Assembly (NCBI GenBank): GCA_019634835.1
Contig: JAHCAO010000005.1
Span: forward strand, 62,001-126,000
DNA from: Gammaproteobacteria bacterium
GTDB taxonomy: Bacteria > Pseudomonadota > Gammaproteobacteria > DSM-16500
DNA length: 64,000 bases
Direction of reading: 5' to 3'
Of the stretch, positions 37,375 through 46,110 are shown one piece after another. The notes under the pieces were generated by a model. The model did not search any database. It was not told the DNA's origin and saw only the letters and a program-made list of their open reading frames with translations. Made by a program: the position numbers and the translations under genes. Each line of letters opens with the position of its first letter. The stretch's first letter is position 1.

Positions 37375-38415
37375 CTACAGTTCCTGACTTTTTGACATAG
37401 AACAAATTACTTTTTCAAGCTGAACATCGATAGATTGCTTTTCTTTTTTGTTAAAGAAAAGAGACGAATCATTCTTTGCTCCAACGTCCATATACCATTT
37501 ATTATTAGTAGTAAAAGATGATCGCTTTATTGGAATATTACTACCCATCTGATTAACAGGCTCCTCATCTGGTCTTTTTACTGCAGCGATAACGCCTAAT
37601 TTTTGCTCTTCAGTCAGATCTTTTCTTACTAACACATAGTTACTACGACTCACAGACGTTGAAGATATTGTATAAGGCCGCACTGCTAAAATATCTGTTG
37701 GTTGCACGGCAGTAACTTGATTAAAACCCCAATCTATATCTTCGCCAGAATTACGATTTTCCGCCGCCATACCCTCTCCGGAGGATACTATTAAAATAGG
37801 CAACGAGGCATCAATCTTCCTTTTTGCATGAATGAATTGCCGCTTAGCGTACCAGTCTACCGCTAAATGGCCCCTTAAATCTGGGTAAGTATACGATATC
37901 ATGCCTTCCTGTCCGCCTTCTTCTTTGTTGCGATGATCATAAATTCGTTGTTCAAGGCTTTTATTCTGATGAACGTTAGCATTTTTATGTGGAATCGCTT
38001 TACCTGATGCTAAAATACTTGATAACCTTTGGTTTTCATCACAGAAAGCATCTCCTGTCGAACGCACTACATAATCACTTGGATTAGTAATTTTATTATA
38101 TCTACCAAAGTCAGCACACGGAATGGTCTGAGGTGTTAACTTATCATAACCAAACCTTGGACGCGCATTATTTCGACGTAATTCGATAACCTCATAATTT
38201 GAGCTTTTATAGGCTTCTTTTATGTCTTCGTAACGCCGATTGCTGGCTTGTTGCATGTGCCAGCTTTTCATTACAAATTGATATGAATTATAGTCATCAC
38301 TTAAATCGGTAGTAGTTCCCATGAGATAATCATACTGCCTTGATTGAAGATCTTTATTATCTTCATACAGTTGGTTTAAAAATTTATCTTCTATCTTCAA
38401 GCGATCTAAACTCAT
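37375..38415 (-). CDS. Orphan hypothetical protein (possible effector)
   Basis: I do not recognise this 346-residue soluble protein. The frame opens at 38421 (MIMSL), but AAGAG at 38424-38428 sits only two bases from that ATG and eight from the ATG at 38415, so the latter is preferred. It has no signal peptide or membrane segment. The N-terminal third is rich in Tyr, Asp and Gln (LYEDNKDLQSRQYDYLM). A stretch VDWYAKRQFIHAKRKIDASL is followed by a hydrophobic strand LPILIVSSGEG and later YVLVRKDLTEEQKLGVIAA. The C-terminus is charged (KEKQSIDVQLEK). It is the last of a three-gene minus-strand group with an ankyrin/papain-like protein, separated from it by 188 bases including a dispersed repeat. 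Effector status is a guess from context. Confidence 0.6.
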   Translation of the reverse strand: MSLDRLKIEDKFLNQLYEDNKDLQSRQYDYLMGTTTDLSDDYNSYQFVMKSWHMQQASNRRYEDIKEAYKSSNYEVIELRRNNARPRFGYDKLTPQTIPCADFGRYNKITNPSDYVVRSTGDAFCDENQRLSSILASGKAIPHKNANVHQNKSLEQRIYDHRNKEEGGQEGMISYTYPDLRGHLAVDWYAKRQFIHAKRKIDASLPILIVSSGEGMAAENRNSGEDIDWGFNQVTAVQPTDILAVRPYTISSTSVSRSNYVLVRKDLTEEQKLGVIAAVKRPDEEPVNQMGSNIPIKRSSFTTNNKWYMDVGAKNDSSLFFNKKEKQSIDVQLEKVICSMSKSQEL

Positions 38416-38555
38416 AATCATTACTCTTTGTTCAAATGAATTGCTATAAAAAAATCAGAGCTGTTTAAAATTTATGTCATGCTAGCATTTGAATATTAAC
38501 AATTTCTTAAAAATTTCGATGGCACAAAGTTAAATAGTTGTTACATCAGAATAGA

Positions 38556-38597
38556 TGCACCTTCGTCCTCTCTGCGAAAAACTCGTCATGCATCCCA
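38556..38597 (-). repeat. Dispersed GAGTTTTTTG repeat, copy 3
   Basis: On the minus strand this reads GGGATGCATGACGAGTTTTT then CGCAGAGAGGACGAAGGTGC, matching the ends of the 26.7-kb element and the 48.2-kb copy. It lies between two genes. Confidence 0.7.
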
Positions 38598-38603
38598 CTT
38601 ACC

Positions 38604-39995
38604 TTATTTCATTTTATATCCATATTCTTTCAATAATGCAGAAAACCTCTTTCCCTCCTCAGTGTAATTTTCAAAATAATAAACACGTAAATAATTTTGC
38701 AATATATATTCATAAGGCGACTTGAGTAACACTGACAAAATTAATTCGATCCGCTCCCTATCAGCAGGATTATGAAAGTCACAACGTTGAAACAGAATCG
38801 CAGCCAAGATTTCCGCCTTACACGCCTTGCGGATGGCATCTCCTTCTTTATAACTCTGAATACAATAGTGTAATGCTCTGTCTTTGTTCCATTCACGCCA
38901 GCGGTGAAAATAATTTAAGGCTAATGTTTTATAATAAGAAACAGCTTGTGCGTCATGACTCGTTTCCATCAGCACAAGAAAAAAAATAGCTGGTATAGAA
39001 GCTTCTACATTCGCCCATGAGCAATTACCACTAACTTGTGCTTCAACTTTCAACTCTGTAATAGGCTCTAGACCTAATAAATCATCTAAATCATTATTAA
39101 TAAACGAATCGCTTTGCTTCTTATAAATCAAATTTTTAATAAAACCAGGCTTTACATTTATCTTATTATGAATGCGATAAAACATCACATTATCATATAA
39201 ACGACTATCTTCACGTCTATCACATTTCACCCAAATATCACCACGCTTAATAAAAGTAATAGCATGGCCCTCATAGCCAACAGGTATCAATACAGGTTCT
39301 TGGCGTACATAAGCATCTATTTGTGTTTGGTACTTGCTAATATCAACACGATATTGCTGATACTTGATTAACTGTGATGAACGCTGCATTATTTCGACAA
39401 TAAATTGCGATAACCCTGCATAACGTCTCAATTGCCTAGCTGCAAAGTGATTTTGAAATTGCGAAAGTGATTCTGATATCAGTCCAATGGTCACTTCAAG
39501 ATAAAACCCCTCGAAATCCACGTCGACAAATTGATTTTGAGGATCAACAATATCTGCTGTGCCAACCAATTCAAACATATGACCTAATAATTTGGTATTA
39601 ATATAGTCTTGCGCAAACACTTGGTCTGCACCTGCAGTAATAAGTAACTGCCGCAGCTCAGCTTGTTGTCTAAGCGTAGGCATAACAAGCACTGGCTGAC
39701 CAGCAAAATTATATGCATTAGGATTAGCACGATATTTGAGAAGCAGTTGACATAACGATTGGTTATTATTTTCTACTGCCCACTGCAACGCTGTCCCGCC
39801 AGTTACATCTTGCTTATTAGGGTCAGCGCCCTGACTCAATAAATAAGTACTTATTTCAATATTATCGACAATGGCAGCTTCTATCAGAGGCGTAAAACCA
39901 TATTCATCAATTTGATTGATATCTTCACCATAGCGTAGCACCTGGCGAACAGCCTGGATATCCTCTTGTAAAATAGCATCGGCTAACGACATCAT
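38604..39995 (-). CDS. Ankyrin-repeat / papain-like protein resembling Legionella AnkH (LegA3)
   Basis: A 463-residue soluble protein. Residues 1 to about 127 hold four ankyrin repeats, the clearest being GFTPLIEAAIVDNIEISTYL and GTALQWAVENNNQSLCQLLL. After about residue 150 comes a domain with the elements of a cysteine protease in permuted order: H244 in GYEGHAITFI, D259 in WVKCDRRED and C325 in QVSGNCSWANVEAS, with Q320 placed for the oxyanion hole. Length, repeat number and this pocket recall AnkH/LegA3, a core Dot/Icm effector of Legionella that interferes with host transcription elongation; that match is from memory, not from a search. It is eight bases downstream of a 174-aa gene, so the two form an operon. 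The end, TEEGKRFSALLKEYGYKMK, is charged, as in many Dot/Icm substrates. Confidence 0.75.
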   Translation of the reverse strand: MMSLADAILQEDIQAVRQVLRYGEDINQIDEYGFTPLIEAAIVDNIEISTYLLSQGADPNKQDVTGGTALQWAVENNNQSLCQLLLKYRANPNAYNFAGQPVLVMPTLRQQAELRQLLITAGADQVFAQDYINTKLLGHMFELVGTADIVDPQNQFVDVDFEGFYLEVTIGLISESLSQFQNHFAARQLRRYAGLSQFIVEIMQRSSQLIKYQQYRVDISKYQTQIDAYVRQEPVLIPVGYEGHAITFIKRGDIWVKCDRREDSRLYDNVMFYRIHNKINVKPGFIKNLIYKKQSDSFINNDLDDLLGLEPITELKVEAQVSGNCSWANVEASIPAIFFLVLMETSHDAQAVSYYKTLALNYFHRWREWNKDRALHYCIQSYKEGDAIRKACKAEILAAILFQRCDFHNPADRERIELILSVLLKSPYEYILQNYLRVYYFENYTEEGKRFSALLKEYGYKMK

Positions 39996-40003
39996 GATTG
40001 CAA

Positions 40004-40528
40004 TTAGTATCCTGGGCCCTGAGGTTTAGGATTAAAAGTAGGTGTTGGTTGATAACCCAGACGATATTTCAGCTCATTCAAAAGCTCATCACGTTTCTCT
40101 TGATTGGTTTCTGCAAGATTCTCTGTCGGTAAATTATTGACTTGTTTATCAATACCACTAAATTGCGCTTTGTTTGCTAGCATAGGATTAGCTTTATATT
40201 GAGCGCCCATTCCTGATGCAGCCAATCCTTCACGGTAAGTTTTGAGTGGTATTTTTCCTTCTTTTAAATCTTTATACTGCTGTCTTTTTTCTTTCTGCTG
40301 CTTAACTTTTAATTCATGAACATCTTGATGAATAGCTATTAAATGCTTTTTTTCCTCAAATGAAAGTAAGTCATCGCGCAAATTAGCGCCTGTCGCAAGA
40401 AAATCACGAAACTCAATTTTTCCACTCTGTCCACCGCTGCCGTTTTCTGAATCATCATGATCATTTTCGCTTGGCTGATCACGGTATCTTATCTGTTGCT
40501 TTTTGTCATACTTATCATTTGATGACAT
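40004..40528 (-). CDS. Small charged hypothetical protein upstream of the AnkH-like gene
   Basis: A 174-residue hydrophilic protein, not recognised. The N-terminus is disordered and rich in Asp, Gln and Gly (DQPSENDHDDSENGSGGQSG). The middle (about 55-95) is a Lys/Glu/Gln helix likely to form a coiled coil (HELKVKQQKEKRQQYKDLKE), and the C-terminus is Pro-rich (YQPTPTFNPKPQGPGY). There is no signal peptide. GGGGAAG stands about six bases before the ATG. Eight bases separate it from the ankyrin gene, so co-expression is near certain. It could be a chaperone-like or regulatory partner, or an effector itself; nothing in the sequence decides. Confidence 0.65.
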   Translation of the reverse strand: MSSNDKYDKKQQIRYRDQPSENDHDDSENGSGGQSGKIEFRDFLATGANLRDDLLSFEEKKHLIAIHQDVHELKVKQQKEKRQQYKDLKEGKIPLKTYREGLAASGMGAQYKANPMLANKAQFSGIDKQVNNLPTENLAETNQEKRDELLNELKYRLGYQPTPTFNPKPQGPGY

Positions 40529-40724
40529 GTGCTTCCCCGTTTTTGACTTAATTTATAAGCCTATTATTATTATAGCAACGCAACAATAATTTCCCTAAGT
40601 ATTTAGCTGGTTAGAAGATGAATAACAAATCCTGTCTCAAAAAGTAAAAAATATCCATTTTTTAATTAAAGTAAGCAATAAAGCTTTTATGATCATAGTG
40701 ATAGGATTATGTACTATTTAAGTT

Positions 40725-41675
40725 TTAAGCCAAAATTTTATCTAATTCACTTTGTAATTCCGGTAATATCTTAAATAAGTCACCCACTAATCCATAATCA
40801 GCAATTTGAAAAATAGGAGCTTCAGGATCATTATTGACTGCCACAATCACTTTACTGTCCTTCATTCCAGCAAGATGTTGTATTGCCCCAGAAATTCCTA
40901 CTGCAATATAAAGGTCAGGTGCTACTACTTTTCCAGTTTGCCCTACTTGATAATCATTTGGAGCAAATCCTGCATCCACTGCAGCACGAGATGCGCCTAC
41001 CGCCGCGCCTAAACGATCAGCAATGGCTTCAAGTAAGTGAAAATTTTCTGCGCTTTTTAAACCCCGTCCACCTGAGATAACAATACGCGCATCCGTCAAT
41101 TCAGGCCGCTTCGATTCAGTCAGTGTCTGTCCTATAAAACGAGACAATGTATTAGGAATAGCCGTCGAAATACGTTGAAGTACTGCACTTGCTTGTTGAC
41201 CTTCTTTTACTGCTTGGAATGCTGTTGTGCGCACAGTGAGTAGCTTAAGGCGATCTTGTGATTTTACTGTTGCGACTGCATTCCCCGCATAAATAGGTCT
41301 CTCAAATGTATCAGGCGACACAATTTTAATAACATCACTTATCAAAGCAGAATTGAGCAAAGCAGCTGCACGCGGCAGTAAGTTTTTTCCAAATGTTGTT
41401 GCGCCAGTCAAAATATAATCGTACTGTGCTCCCATCTCTGCAACTAATGCGGCACAATTTTCCGCTAATTGGTGCACGTATACTGCATTATCAGCAACAA
41501 GTACTTGCTTAATAGCTGGTAGTAAACATGCTTGTTTAGCGACCGTATCGCAATTTGCACCGATAATCAGCAAATCAATCTCGCCATTTAATTGCATTGC
41601 TGCAGTCACTGTATGATAGGTTACAGGCTTTAACAGCTGATTATTATGTTCAGCAATAATTAAAATTTTCGTCAT
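40725..41675 (-). CDS. etfA: Electron transfer flavoprotein alpha subunit
   Basis: EtfA binds FAD in the soluble heterodimer that carries electrons from acyl-CoA dehydrogenases to ETF-ubiquinone oxidoreductase. The 316-residue length is standard. The C-terminal FAD domain shows the signature from residue about 197: ARIVISGGRGLKSAENF, GAAVGASRAAVDAG, and VAPDLYIAVGISGAIQHLAG. It overlaps the etfB stop by four bases (ATGA type). Partner enzymes in the window are the acyl-CoA dehydrogenase at 33.3 kb, the liuA fragment at the right edge and ETF-QO at 53.2 kb. Confidence 0.96.
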   Translation of the reverse strand: MTKILIIAEHNNQLLKPVTYHTVTAAMQLNGEIDLLIIGANCDTVAKQACLLPAIKQVLVADNAVYVHQLAENCAALVAEMGAQYDYILTGATTFGKNLLPRAAALLNSALISDVIKIVSPDTFERPIYAGNAVATVKSQDRLKLLTVRTTAFQAVKEGQQASAVLQRISTAIPNTLSRFIGQTLTESKRPELTDARIVISGGRGLKSAENFHLLEAIADRLGAAVGASRAAVDAGFAPNDYQVGQTGKVVAPDLYIAVGISGAIQHLAGMKDSKVIVAVNNDPEAPIFQIADYGLVGDLFKILPELQSELDKILA

Positions 41676-42421
41676 ATCACTTGCGCCTCATGCTTTAAAC
41701 GATTGATAAGATCCGCTGCATTTTCTACTCGTACTCCCGAATGGCGTTTTTCTGGAGCAGCTACTCGTAACATTTGAATATGCGGTGAAAAATCCACTTG
41801 TAAAGTTTCTGCAAGTACAATGGTGATTGTTTTACGCTTAGCTTGCATGATATTGGGTAATGAGATATATCGAGGCTCATTTAAGCGTAAATCTGTTGTA
41901 ATCACTGCGGGTAAAGTTAGAAACAGTGTTTCTAACCCACCATCAATTTCACGCGTAACATTCACACCATCATCCTGAAAATCCAGCTTTGATGCAAATG
42001 TTCCTTGTGGCCAGTTGAGCAGTGCAGCCAGCATTTGACCTACTTGATTATTGTCAGTGTCAATCGCTTGTTTCCCAAGAATAATTAGCTGTGGTGATTC
42101 TTGCTGGGATATGGCTTGAATCATTTTCGCTGCGGCTAAGGGTTGAATTTCACTGTCTGTCTTAACTAGAATTGCCCGATCTGCTCCCATTGCAAGCGCT
42201 GTACGTAAAATTTCCTGACAAGAATCATTACCTATGGATATCACAACAACCTCATCAGCCAATCCTTTTTCCTTCATACGCACTGCTTCTTCAACAGCAA
42301 TCTCATCAAATGGATTCATAGACATTTTTACATTACTTGTTTCAACACCGGATCCATCTGGCTTGACTCGAATAGAAGCTTTGTAATCGACCACTCTTTT
42401 AATAGCAACAAGAATTTTCAT
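41672..42421 (-). CDS. etfB: Electron transfer flavoprotein beta subunit
   Basis: EtfB is the AMP-binding partner of EtfA. In 249 residues it shows MKILVAIKRVVDYKASIRVK, MSMNPFDEIAVEEAVRMKEK, LGKQAIDTDNNQVGQMLAAL and the C-terminal arm of the family (the so-called recognition loop with LNEPRYISLPNIMQAKRK). It is the first gene of the pair and is followed by etfA with a four-base overlap. The upstream region to 42.55 kb is shared with the divergent SDR gene, so the two may share control; an operator was not identified. Confidence 0.96.
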   Translation of the reverse strand: MKILVAIKRVVDYKASIRVKPDGSGVETSNVKMSMNPFDEIAVEEAVRMKEKGLADEVVVISIGNDSCQEILRTALAMGADRAILVKTDSEIQPLAAAKMIQAISQQESPQLIILGKQAIDTDNNQVGQMLAALLNWPQGTFASKLDFQDDGVNVTREIDGGLETLFLTLPAVITTDLRLNEPRYISLPNIMQAKRKTITIVLAETLQVDFSPHIQMLRVAAPEKRHSGVRVENAADLINRLKHEAQVI

Positions 42422-42549
42422 TTATACACTCCATCCGATACTTAACAATCAACAAATGTTATCACCCTCTTTTATAGACTGGAATAATTAAATTCTGTGT
42501 ACGATAATGTGACTTATCATATTTATCGATAAATAAAGGATAATCCAGC

Positions 42550-43314
42550 ATGGAAATAAAAAATTGTGCGGCCATTATCACAGGTGGCGCATCTGGAATG
42601 GGAGCAGCAACAGCTAGAATGCTAAGTCAACATGGTGTCAAAATCGCTTTATTTGACCTAAATAAAGAAGCAGCTAGCAAAATAGCCTCTGAAATTAATG
42701 GGATTGCTATCAGCTGCGATGTCACTCAGCCTGATAGTGTGCAAGCAGCTATCACCATCGCGCAGCAACAACATGGGCCAGCACGTATTTGGATTAATTG
42801 CGCGGGAATCGTGCATGGCAGAAGAATGGTAAATCAACAAGGTGCTATGCCATTAGATGAATTTAGAAAAGTAATCGAAATCAACTTGATTGGTTCATTT
42901 AATGTAATGAGTCAAGCTGCAGCTGCTATGATACCTCTGTCCGTGATATCAGATTCGGAAGAACGTGGTGTAATTATTAACACCGCTTCTGTTGCTGCAT
43001 TTGAAGGACAAATTGGCCAAACAGCTTATAGTGCTTCGAAAGGCGGTATTGTCAGTTTAACACTGCCTGCTGCTCGTGAGCTTGCTCAGTTTGGTATCCG
43101 TGTCATGACTATCTCACCAGGCTTGGTAGACACTCCCATGTTTGAAAAAATTTCACCTGAAGCCCGCGCTTCTCTAGCAAGTATGGTTCCTTTTCCTAAG
43201 CGGTTAGCCCGCCCTGAAGAATACGCTATGCTTGTCATGCAAATTATTGAAAATCCCATGCTAAATGGAGAAGTCATTCGTTTAGACGGCGCATTGCGAA
43301 TGCAACCTAAATAA
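42550..43314 (+). CDS. 3-hydroxyacyl-CoA dehydrogenase type-2-like SDR
   Basis: A 254-residue SDR with TGGASGMGAATA at residue 11, NCAG near 84, catalytic Ser and Tyr/Lys in NTASVAAFEGQIGQTAYSAS followed by KGG, and SPGLVDTPMF. The combination resembles HSD17B10/HADH2, which oxidises short branched 3-hydroxyacyl-CoAs, for example in isoleucine and fatty acid breakdown. Its position divergent from etfB fits acyl-CoA oxidation. AAAGGA lies nine bases before the ATG. Its end is two bases from the convergent DUF945 gene. Confidence 0.8.
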   Translation: MEIKNCAAIITGGASGMGAATARMLSQHGVKIALFDLNKEAASKIASEINGIAISCDVTQPDSVQAAITIAQQQHGPARIWINCAGIVHGRRMVNQQGAMPLDEFRKVIEINLIGSFNVMSQAAAAMIPLSVISDSEERGVIINTASVAAFEGQIGQTAYSASKGGIVSLTLPAARELAQFGIRVMTISPGLVDTPMFEKISPEARASLASMVPFPKRLARPEEYAMLVMQIIENPMLNGEVIRLDGALRMQPK

Positions 43315-43316
43315 AA

Positions 43317-45260
43317 TCAATCAGACACCGTACCTTCATCTGGGACGGTACCTTCATCAGGCACCGTCCCCTCGTCAGGTACAGTACCTTCATCATCTAT
43401 AGTAGTATCATTACCTGTAGTTGGTGTTTCAGGTGTTGTAGGCAGTATAGGTATAGATGGCACAGTAATGGGTGACACAGGTGTGAGTGGCACAGAGGTT
43501 GACGGCATAGATGTTGGTGGTACAGGTGTTGGTGGTGCAGGTGTTAACAACATAGTTGCAGGCGGCACAGTGACTGATGGCACTGCTGCTGACGGCATAG
43601 TTTCAGGCAATTGATCAATCACTTTATTATTAATTTTTAATACTCCATTCATTGAGGAAATATTAACAACATAATCATCATTATCTTTAATGAGATAACC
43701 TCGTTGTATCCACGAACTAATGAATTCCTTGGCCTTTTCCACATCAGTCATTTTTGATTGTAGCTGGATATTTTTTTCTGCCACCGATGTAGGAGTGGTT
43801 GTAAGCTGAATCTTATATGTTTCAATAAGCAATGCTGCAACTTCTAGCGATACTATTTTACTGATCCTGGAAGAGAATACTCCAATTGGAATATGCTGAT
43901 CTGCCATTTCAAGAATTTGTAATGAATCTGGTAACGATAATTTTCCCTGCTGTAAGAGTATAGCTACTTGCTGTTGCATTAAACTTTCCGTTACTCCATC
44001 GTTCAGTGTTCTAATATCAAATTGTTTAGTATCTATTATGTTATATTGCTCTAATCTCTTCATCAGCAATTCTATTATCTTTTCTACTAACTGTATGGAT
44101 GCTCGAATATCACTTTCTAAATTAAATTTGTTCCTTATTTCTGCCAATGAACTGAGCGCTGTAGCATTAGATTGATTAAATACTTTAGTATTTAATGCAA
44201 AAGACCCTAAAGTTGAGTTAAATATAATGCTTAAATCCACGGTACTCGTTGAAGTAATAACATCAGCCATTAAACGAATTAAAGTATTTGAACTTTCTTG
44301 GGTCAATATATTTGATCTATGCGCATTGGTAAATTTAATATAATTGACTACACCTTGAGGATTTAAGTCATTTAAAGCAAAGTGGATGTTGAGTGGAGAA
44401 ATCATAGGAACAATATTATTTGTGATTTCTAAATTACCAATCGATATTTTTAAATTTCCACTGTATAAATTATTTGATTGAATGCCACGTACTGACACTA
44501 AGCTAATGTTGTTAATAGTCGCCGTCACTCCACCTATTGTTTTAATGGTAACATTTGGCACTGTCACTTTATTATCAGCGTTCCACAAACCAATTACTTG
44601 CCATCTTGCAACTTGATTAATGTTCATTGGTTGAATAAAGATTTCCGATACACTAACATTACTTGCAGCAGTTCGAAGTGAAATCGCTCCTATTGTCCCT
44701 GTTAAATCAACGGCCACTAACTGGTTTTTTTTAAGTATAAATTTAAAATGACTAATAGAATCCTGAATGGCCAGAACTCCTACTTTTGAAATGTTTAGCA
44801 CTGGTATCCTGGTAGTTTGTATCCAATCCCCATTAAAATCAGCCAATGTACTCGCTTCTACAATTGGTTTCTTTTCTGAAGTACCTAACAATATTTTTTG
44901 TAATTGAGGTGGCAAAAACATACGCGTAGATAAAACAGCATACGCTAGTGTATATAGATTTTTTTCCCTATCGTGGACAATAGGACCATGAGAGATATCA
45001 TGATCTATGGTAACACCTTCAGGAAAATAACTAGCAAGCTCTTTATCAATAAGAACCACGTGAACCACTGCGTGTGAGTTTAGCCAGCCTAATTGATACG
45101 CACGCAACTCAATTTTAATAAAGTGATTATTATTTTGGTTGACGGCAGAAATAAGATTTAAATAATGATTTCTAAATAAGTATCCATCTATAAAAGGTAT
45201 AGTAACAACCATTACCACTAAAAAAGATAATACAATAAGAAAAACATTGCGTCTTCGCAT
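43317..45260 (-). CDS. DUF945 (YdgA-like) protein with repetitive Pro/Thr and EGTVPD tail
   Basis: A 647-residue envelope protein. An N-terminal membrane anchor (about 5-25, VFLIVLSFLVVMVVTIPFID) is followed by DUF945/YdgA-type sequence: YLFRNHYLNLI, then RAYQLGWLNSHAVVHV, and about 400 residues of beta-rich periplasmic domain. The family has no established biochemical role. The last 80-90 residues are low-complexity: repeated PxTxVP/PPT units and then four EGTVPD-like hexapeptides. That tail is not part of the usual family and looks like a flexible periplasmic linker or a phase-variable segment. The gene lies between a convergent SDR and a divergent response regulator. Confidence 0.78.
   Translation of the reverse strand: MRRRNVFLIVLSFLVVMVVTIPFIDGYLFRNHYLNLISAVNQNNNHFIKIELRAYQLGWLNSHAVVHVVLIDKELASYFPEGVTIDHDISHGPIVHDREKNLYTLAYAVLSTRMFLPPQLQKILLGTSEKKPIVEASTLADFNGDWIQTTRIPVLNISKVGVLAIQDSISHFKFILKKNQLVAVDLTGTIGAISLRTAASNVSVSEIFIQPMNINQVARWQVIGLWNADNKVTVPNVTIKTIGGVTATINNISLVSVRGIQSNNLYSGNLKISIGNLEITNNIVPMISPLNIHFALNDLNPQGVVNYIKFTNAHRSNILTQESSNTLIRLMADVITSTSTVDLSIIFNSTLGSFALNTKVFNQSNATALSSLAEIRNKFNLESDIRASIQLVEKIIELLMKRLEQYNIIDTKQFDIRTLNDGVTESLMQQQVAILLQQGKLSLPDSLQILEMADQHIPIGVFSSRISKIVSLEVAALLIETYKIQLTTTPTSVAEKNIQLQSKMTDVEKAKEFISSWIQRGYLIKDNDDYVVNISSMNGVLKINNKVIDQLPETMPSAAVPSVTVPPATMLLTPAPPTPVPPTSMPSTSVPLTPVSPITVPSIPILPTTPETPTTGNDTTIDDEGTVPDEGTVPDEGTVPDEGTVSD
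43321..43392 (-). repeat. Four tandem 18-bp repeats in the DUF945 tail
   Basis: Units at 43321, 43339, 43357 and 43375 each encode EGTVPD (last copy EGTVSD), with two to six silent differences between units. Being multiples of three, copy changes would keep the frame. Confidence 0.85.
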
Positions 45261-45438
45261 AAGTTGGTCCCTTCAAGTTTCTTATTGTCTCTAGATTATA
45301 ACATTCTATTTTGCATAGTTGACTCAGTAGACCTAACAATAAGTTGGCAAAATTTTACCGTTTTCCTTATCATATGCCTTTATACATTTTTGTTATATTT
45401 TATTAACTATTTGATATATTTATAATAAATGGTTGGAT

Positions 45439-46110
45439 ATGCGAATTTTAATTGTGGAAGACGAAAATAAAACAGCCGCTTACTTAAAAAAAGGGCTGAG
45501 TGAAAGCGGGTTCATTGTGGACATTGCCACAAATGGTGAAGATGGTCTTTATCTAGCTACCCATCATCATTATGACCTCATTGTTCTAGACGTTATGCTT
45601 CCCAAAGTTAGTGGGTGGTCTATTATTGTCGAAATTCGTCGTATGTACCCGGATGCCAGGGTTCTATTTTTGACTGCTCGAGATGATGTAGAAGATAAAG
45701 TAAAAGGGTTCGAGTTAGGTGCAGACGATTATTTAGTTAAACCTTTCGCCTTTTCTGAACTGCTCGCACGTATTCGCTCTCTATTACGCCGTGGAACAAC
45801 TCAACTCTCCGATAATTTATGCATTTCAGATTTGACTATTGATATTCTAAAACATAAAGCAACAAGAAACTCACAACGCCTTAATTTGACACCTAAAGAA
45901 TTTGCTTTATTAGTGATGTTAGCGCAACGAGAAGGAGAAGTATTATCCAGAACTTTAATTGCCGAATCGGTTTGGGATATCAATTTTGATAGTGATACCA
46001 ATGTCGTTGATGTTGCTATTAGAAGATTAAGACAAAAAGTGGATGACCCATTTGAAAAAAAATTAATTCATACAGTACGCGGAATGGGATATGTTTTTGA
46101 GGAACGCTAA
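45439..46110 (+). CDS. OmpR-family response regulator (CusR/heavy-metal type)
   Basis: A 223-residue two-component regulator: receiver domain (1-115) with acidic pocket E7-D8, phospho-acceptor D51 in [14 protein letters not shown] and Lys in DYLVKPFAF; winged-helix DNA-binding domain (about 125-222) ending [14 protein letters not shown] at 45433 would add two residues, but the ATG at 45439 gives the canonical [10 protein letters not shown] start. Sequence style ([20 protein letters not shown]) is that of CusR/IrlR metal-response regulators. It overlaps its kinase by 20 bases. Its target is not known; the bufferin cluster is a speculative candidate. Confidence 0.93.
   Translation: MRILIVEDENKTAAYLKKGLSESGFIVDIATNGEDGLYLATHHHYDLIVLDVMLPKVSGWSIIVEIRRMYPDARVLFLTARDDVEDKVKGFELGADDYLVKPFAFSELLARIRSLLRRGTTQLSDNLCISDLTIDILKHKATRNSQRLNLTPKEFALLVMLAQREGEVLSRTLIAESVWDINFDSDTNVVDVAIRRLRQKVDDPFEKKLIHTVRGMGYVFEER

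Noticed and set aside
40806..41080. Plus-strand frames across etfA
   Set aside because: Antisense shadows of a firmly identified gene.
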